Of a stretch of 8,488 nt of DNA, positions 5,782 through 8,488 are shown one piece after another. Under the pieces are notes generated by a model. It did no database searches. It worked only from the letters and a program-made list of their open reading frames with translations, and was not told the DNA's origin. Each line of letters starts with the position of its first letter. The stretch's first letter is position 1. The position numbers were made by a program, and so were the translations under genes. This DNA is from Candidatus Helarchaeota archaeon (GTDB lineage: Archaea; Asgardarchaeota; Lokiarchaeia; Helarchaeales; HEL-GB-A). The stretch covers positions 1 through 8,488 of the forward strand of contig JAEOSY010000613.1 in assembly GCA_016840125.1 (NCBI GenBank), written 5' to 3'.

Positions 5782-6255
5782 ATGGCACGTCCTAAAAAAA
5801 CCTCTGCGGTTTATTCACGGATTAAACTTGAATTAATTGCGCAACTACGCGAGATCGCCTTCCAACAAAAAACAACGATTTCGAAATTAATTAAAAAAGC
5901 GATCAAATATAGTCTTACTCATAATATATTGTCCAGTGAATCTCCATATGTTCTTAATTCTACTCAGAAGGATCTTCTTGAAACACCACCTAGTCCTCCT
6001 AGATCGAAAAAACAGGAGGAAGTAAGCCCACCTAGGGCGAAACCAAGGATTGCCGATCCTTTCTATCTAAGAGAGCTGCTTACTAATTGGGAGGTTGATG
6101 AGGAGATTATTCAGAAGCTGGCAGACACTACGGTTTTAAGGCTTGCAGATGCCACCATTGAAGATCTTACCAAGTTAGGGATACCCTCCAGTATTGCCGA
6201 AGAGATAGTTGAACTTGCAGAGGACACCCGCAGATCTCTCTCTGATTCGATGTAA
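5782..6255 (+). CDS. RHH regulator fused to a SAM/HhH-like domain
   Basis: A 157-residue protein in three parts. Residues about 8-47 fit a ribbon-helix-helix (CopG/Arc/MetJ) fold: beta strand AVYSRIKL, helix ELIAQLREIAFQQ, turn TTIS, helix KLIKKAIKYSL. This is a dimeric DNA-binding domain that inserts its strands in the major groove. Residues about 66-92 are a proline- and charge-rich linker. Residues about 94-148 form a small helical domain whose core, LADATIEDLTKLGI followed by a helix starting at S136, resembles SAM domains and the helix-hairpin-helix domain of RadA/Rad51 N-termini. It could add oligomerisation (SAM) or a second DNA contact (HhH). The start is set by the leaderless promoter; the next residues, ARPKK, are a basic arm common in RHH proteins. 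It stands alone, with a terminator behind it, and is probably an autoregulated transcription factor or DNA-organising protein. Confidence 0.8.
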   Translation: MARPKKTSAVYSRIKLELIAQLREIAFQQKTTISKLIKKAIKYSLTHNILSSESPYVLNSTQKDLLETPPSPPRSKKQEEVSPPRAKPRIADPFYLRELLTNWEVDEEIIQKLADTTVLRLADATIEDLTKLGIPSSIAEEIVELAEDTRRSLSDSM

Positions 6256-6275
6256 AAATATAAAAGATAAGCATT

Positions 6276-6307
6276 TCCCACTAATTAAAGAAATGGGATA
6301 ATTTTTT
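6276..6307 (+). terminator. Stem and T-run behind the RHH fusion gene
   Basis: TCCCA (6276-6280) and TGGGA (6294-6298) can pair as a short stem, followed by TAATTTTTT ending at 6307. It begins 20 bases after the stop codon at 6255. The T-run is the part expected to matter in archaea. Confidence 0.4.
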
Positions 6308-6364
6308 CCATCAAAATTTATTATAGAATCACAAAAGTTATTTTTCAAATTGAGACTTAAACCA

Positions 6365-6511
6365 CTAACCTTTACTTAAACCTTCGCTAATGGCAAAATG
6401 GAGCGCATCGTCGTGTGGAAGATAATGCTTATTCTTTAAATATTCTAATAATAAGTTCACAATCTTGTCGATTTGCTGCCCATTGAAATAAGCCTGCAAG
6501 TTTTTTTTCAA
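6365..6511 (-). CDS. Small ribbon-helix-helix protein, TTG start
   Basis: Short frame of 48 codons plus TAG. It opens KKNLQAYFNGQQ, a plausible beta strand running into a helix (IDKIVNLLLEYLKNK), then a turn (YLPHD) and a second helix (DALHFAISEGLSK). That is the whole ribbon-helix-helix pattern: strand, helix, turn before a helix of the form xAxxxAIxEGL. The length is right for a minimal RHH protein of 45-50 residues. There is no ATG in the frame, so the start would be TTG at 6511 (or TTG 6499, cutting the strand); no Shine-Dalgarno is visible. It begins 11 bases after the stop of the large surface protein on the same strand and may be co-transcribed with it. The frame is also open upstream into the end of that gene. 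Alternative: a remnant of a longer RHH gene whose front was lost when the surface-protein gene arrived. Confidence 0.5.
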   Translation of the reverse strand: MKKNLQAYFNGQQIDKIVNLLLEYLKNKHYLPHDDALHFAISEGLSKG

Positions 6512-6522
6512 TTTTTTAGGAG

Positions 6523-8488
6523 TTATTTCTGTAGCTTTTGAGGTTTTTTATTTGTCTGTTTCAAAACTCTTATTGCCACTATTCCAGTTAGAATGGCACC
6601 CCCTATGATACTGATGAAAAGGATGAGCCGGTCAAGGAGGGGATTCATCGGATCAAGTGGGTTCGCTCCTAGTGCAATCTCTTCACCATCGAGAAGCCCA
6701 TCCCCATCCGTGTCGGGATTGAAGAGATCGGTGCCATAGGTATGCAGTTCCGCGGCGTTGGTTAGCCCATCGCCATCGTAGTCCGCATTGTTTGCTAATA
6801 GGTAGACCGTGAAGGTTTGAAGGGTTCCATTATTCCCGGACGCATCGACCGCCCGATATGCGATTACGTGGGGACCGTTGGACAATCCAACTAGCGAAAA
6901 ATTCGTCCCGGTGATCCAGCTGCCCGTATCCAGCCGATATTGGTAGGCGCTGATGCTGGATCCGACATCGATCCCTCCCCAGAGCTCGAAGTCTGTCGTC
7001 TCCAGTACGAAATCGGGCAGATACGGCAGGGTTACATTGAGAGTGCACGGACCTGGGGGGATGCCATCCACCACGGTGAGCCAGCGCGTCCGTGCCATGG
7101 CGGAATAGTTGACCCCGCCGGGGTACCACGCGGTCACGTTATACACGCCAAGCTGCGTGAATTGGGACACATTCACCAGCGGCGTGATCCCTGTTTCTAC
7201 GAGCGACTCGTTGAGATAGAGGTAGACCGTGTTACCCAAGGAGAAGGTGATCGTCAAGTTGCAATACCACGTCCCATTGATCTGATGATTGGCGGGCGTG
7301 CCATTGAGCAGGAGGTCCATACTTGGGGTTGCTTTATTAATGACATACGGGGTCAGGAGCGTGGCGTTCCAGTTATTGGAGGTATCATTGAAGATCCAGC
7401 GGTACTGGTACGTGCCCGCCCCGAGATCACTTAATACGTGATAATACTCATCCCCGACATGCGTGGTCACGGTGGTATTCGTCCCATTCCACTCAAAAAA
7501 TACAATACCCAGTCCTACATCATCAGTGATCGTGAGATTAAACTGATACAGCTGGGTAGCCGTGTAATTCTGCGGGGAGGGTCGCGCCTCGACCACATTG
7601 AAATACTGCGGGGGCTGGGTATCAGGCAGCTGCACGAGCACGCTCTCACAGTTCGAGAGGGAACTGTTGTGGGTGCCATTGCCCGCGACCACCGCGTAGT
7701 AGTAGGTGCCACTCAGCAGCCCCGGATTAGTGTAGTTCGTCTGGGGCGTCGCCCCAATCGGGACCGTTCCAACTGTAGAAGTAATGGGGATTGTATCCCG
7801 GTAGACATAGTAGGCAGTCGCCCATGCCACCGCACTCCAGTTTAACGTGACAGTTCCATCCAAATTAGGATTGGGCATGATCGGGGCGAGGTTGGGGGCA
7901 TCCGGTAAATTAATGGTCTTTGTGTATAAAATATAATAGTCGGAACTACTTGCGCCGAGCTTTTCAGCCCAAGCAACGTGCACACTTCCAGAGCTATCGA
8001 CTGCTATCGTCGGTTTCGCAGATACATCCGCACTCTCGGTGGAAACCATCTCCCATGGCGCCCAGCTGCTAGTGCTACTATTCCGGTATTTGTAAAATAT
8101 ATCACTATCGGGTCCTGAGGAATCGCTCCAGGCCACATAGGCATTCCCGGCACCATCAGCAGTGAGAGCGGCATAGTATGAAAAACTGGTGCTCTCGATC
8201 GAAACTACTTCCGCGGGGGTCCAATTCCCCGTCGTGGCTTCCCTCTGTTTGTAAAAGATATCATTGCCCCACTCCCACATGACATGCAAATGGCCCACTC
8301 CATCTACTGCGATTTCTGGGAAATAAACATCGTTCGGGCTGCTCTCCGTCGAAATTAGTTTGGGATCACTCCATGCACTGGTAGAAGCGTTCATATATCG
8401 ATAAAGCACGTCATATCGACTCCCGGTCCATTCCCGCCATATCACGTATACAGTTCCGTTAGAATCCGTCACAATCCCTGGATCTTCG
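6523..8488 (-). CDS. Membrane-anchored surface protein with beta-propeller and Ig-like domains (5' partial)
   Basis: The frame is open at the window edge: the codons before GTG 8472 read EDPGIV and complete a repeat, so that GTG is not the start and the signal peptide lies outside. Numbering from GTG 8472: about four repeats to residue ~185 with the pattern xIAVDxxGxVHVxW...DIxYK...W, as in sialidase-like beta-propellers; a fibronectin-III-like domain (~195-280); three Ig-like beta domains (~285-380, ~382-468, ~475-560), the last with YRAVDASGN; two calcium-type loops DYDGDG (564-569) and DTDGDG (587-592) as in thrombospondin type-3 repeats; one membrane helix (~616-637); and a lysine-rich cytoplasmic tail. 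About 24 N-glycosylation sequons fit an exported archaeal glycoprotein. Probable role is adhesion or ligand binding at the cell surface; no enzymatic residues can be assigned. GC is much higher than in the AT-rich neighbours (36 of 60 bases at 7021-7080). Confidence 0.85.
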   Translation of the reverse strand, partial: EDPGIVTDSNGTVYVIWREWTGSRYDVLYRYMNASTSAWSDPKLISTESSPNDVYFPEIAVDGVGHLHVMWEWGNDIFYKQREATTGNWTPAEVVSIESTSFSYYAALTADGAGNAYVAWSDSSGPDSDIFYKYRNSSTSSWAPWEMVSTESADVSAKPTIAVDSSGSVHVAWAEKLGASSSDYYILYTKTINLPDAPNLAPIMPNPNLDGTVTLNWSAVAWATAYYVYRDTIPITSTVGTVPIGATPQTNYTNPGLLSGTYYYAVVAGNGTHNSSLSNCESVLVQLPDTQPPQYFNVVEARPSPQNYTATQLYQFNLTITDDVGLGIVFFEWNGTNTTVTTHVGDEYYHVLSDLGAGTYQYRWIFNDTSNNWNATLLTPYVINKATPSMDLLLNGTPANHQINGTWYCNLTITFSLGNTVYLYLNESLVETGITPLVNVSQFTQLGVYNVTAWYPGGVNYSAMARTRWLTVVDGIPPGPCTLNVTLPYLPDFVLETTDFELWGGIDVGSSISAYQYRLDTGSWITGTNFSLVGLSNGPHVIAYRAVDASGNNGTLQTFTVYLLANNADYDGDGLTNAAELHTYGTDLFNPDTDGDGLLDGEEIALGANPLDPMNPLLDRLILFISIIGGAILTGIVAIRVLKQTNKKPQKLQK

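Noticed and set aside
6830..7845. Several open frames on both strands across the surface gene (for example 6940-7434 and 7438-7845 on plus)
   Set aside because: They lie wholly inside the strongly supported minus-strand surface gene. High GC lowers the stop-codon rate and creates long antisense frames; their translations show no domain pattern.
1..8488. CRISPR array, tRNA or rRNA gene
   Set aside because: I looked for regularly spaced direct repeats, cloverleaf-like segments and conserved rRNA strings and saw none.

Overview
The window looks archaeal. Candidate promoters are archaeal TATA boxes rather than -35/-10 pairs. One gene has its TATA box centred about 27 bases upstream of the start codon and no ribosome binding site, the usual layout of a leaderless archaeal transcript. 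Oligo-T runs follow some gene ends. The mix of a CooC-type CODH maturation ATPase, an AcuC/HDAC-family deacetylase, an IS607 remnant and a large sequon-rich surface protein ending in DxDxDG calcium repeats, one membrane helix and a lysine-rich tail is compatible with an anaerobic archaeon, possibly Asgard (Lokiarchaeia-like). That placement is inference; no marker gene is present.

Layout. At 1-1259 (+) there is a two-gene unit: a helix-turn-helix protein overlapping by four bases an orphan helical protein with a proline-rich hinge. At 1514-3559 (-), cooC is followed by acuC, two well-conserved metabolic genes that both touch acetyl-CoA chemistry. At 3791-4989 (-) there are two orphan helical proteins, each followed within 14-24 bases by a copy of the same 36-bp repeat. 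At 5106-5348 (+) lies the N-terminal remnant of an IS607 serine recombinase, followed by about 430 bases with no convincing gene. At 5782-6255 (+) is a leaderless gene for a protein joining a ribbon-helix-helix domain to a SAM/HhH-like domain. At 6365-6511 (-) is a short gene that is easy to miss, apparently a 48-residue ribbon-helix-helix protein with a TTG start. At 6523 to the window end (-) is the C-terminal 654 residues of a membrane-anchored surface protein, cut by the window edge.

How the parts fit. The best-understood part is the cooC-acuC pair: nickel loading of carbon monoxide dehydrogenase (the CODH/ACS route to acetyl-CoA) beside a deacetylase whose bacterial namesake reactivates acetyl-CoA synthetase. 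The rest is accessory: three predicted DNA-binding regulators, orphan helical proteins, a decayed transposon and a GC-rich surface gene in an AT-rich setting. I do not see a complete known defence system, CRISPR array, tRNA or rRNA. The strongest candidates for something undescribed are the RHH-SAM/HhH fusion, the repeat that trails both orphan genes, and the hidden RHH gene behind the surface protein.
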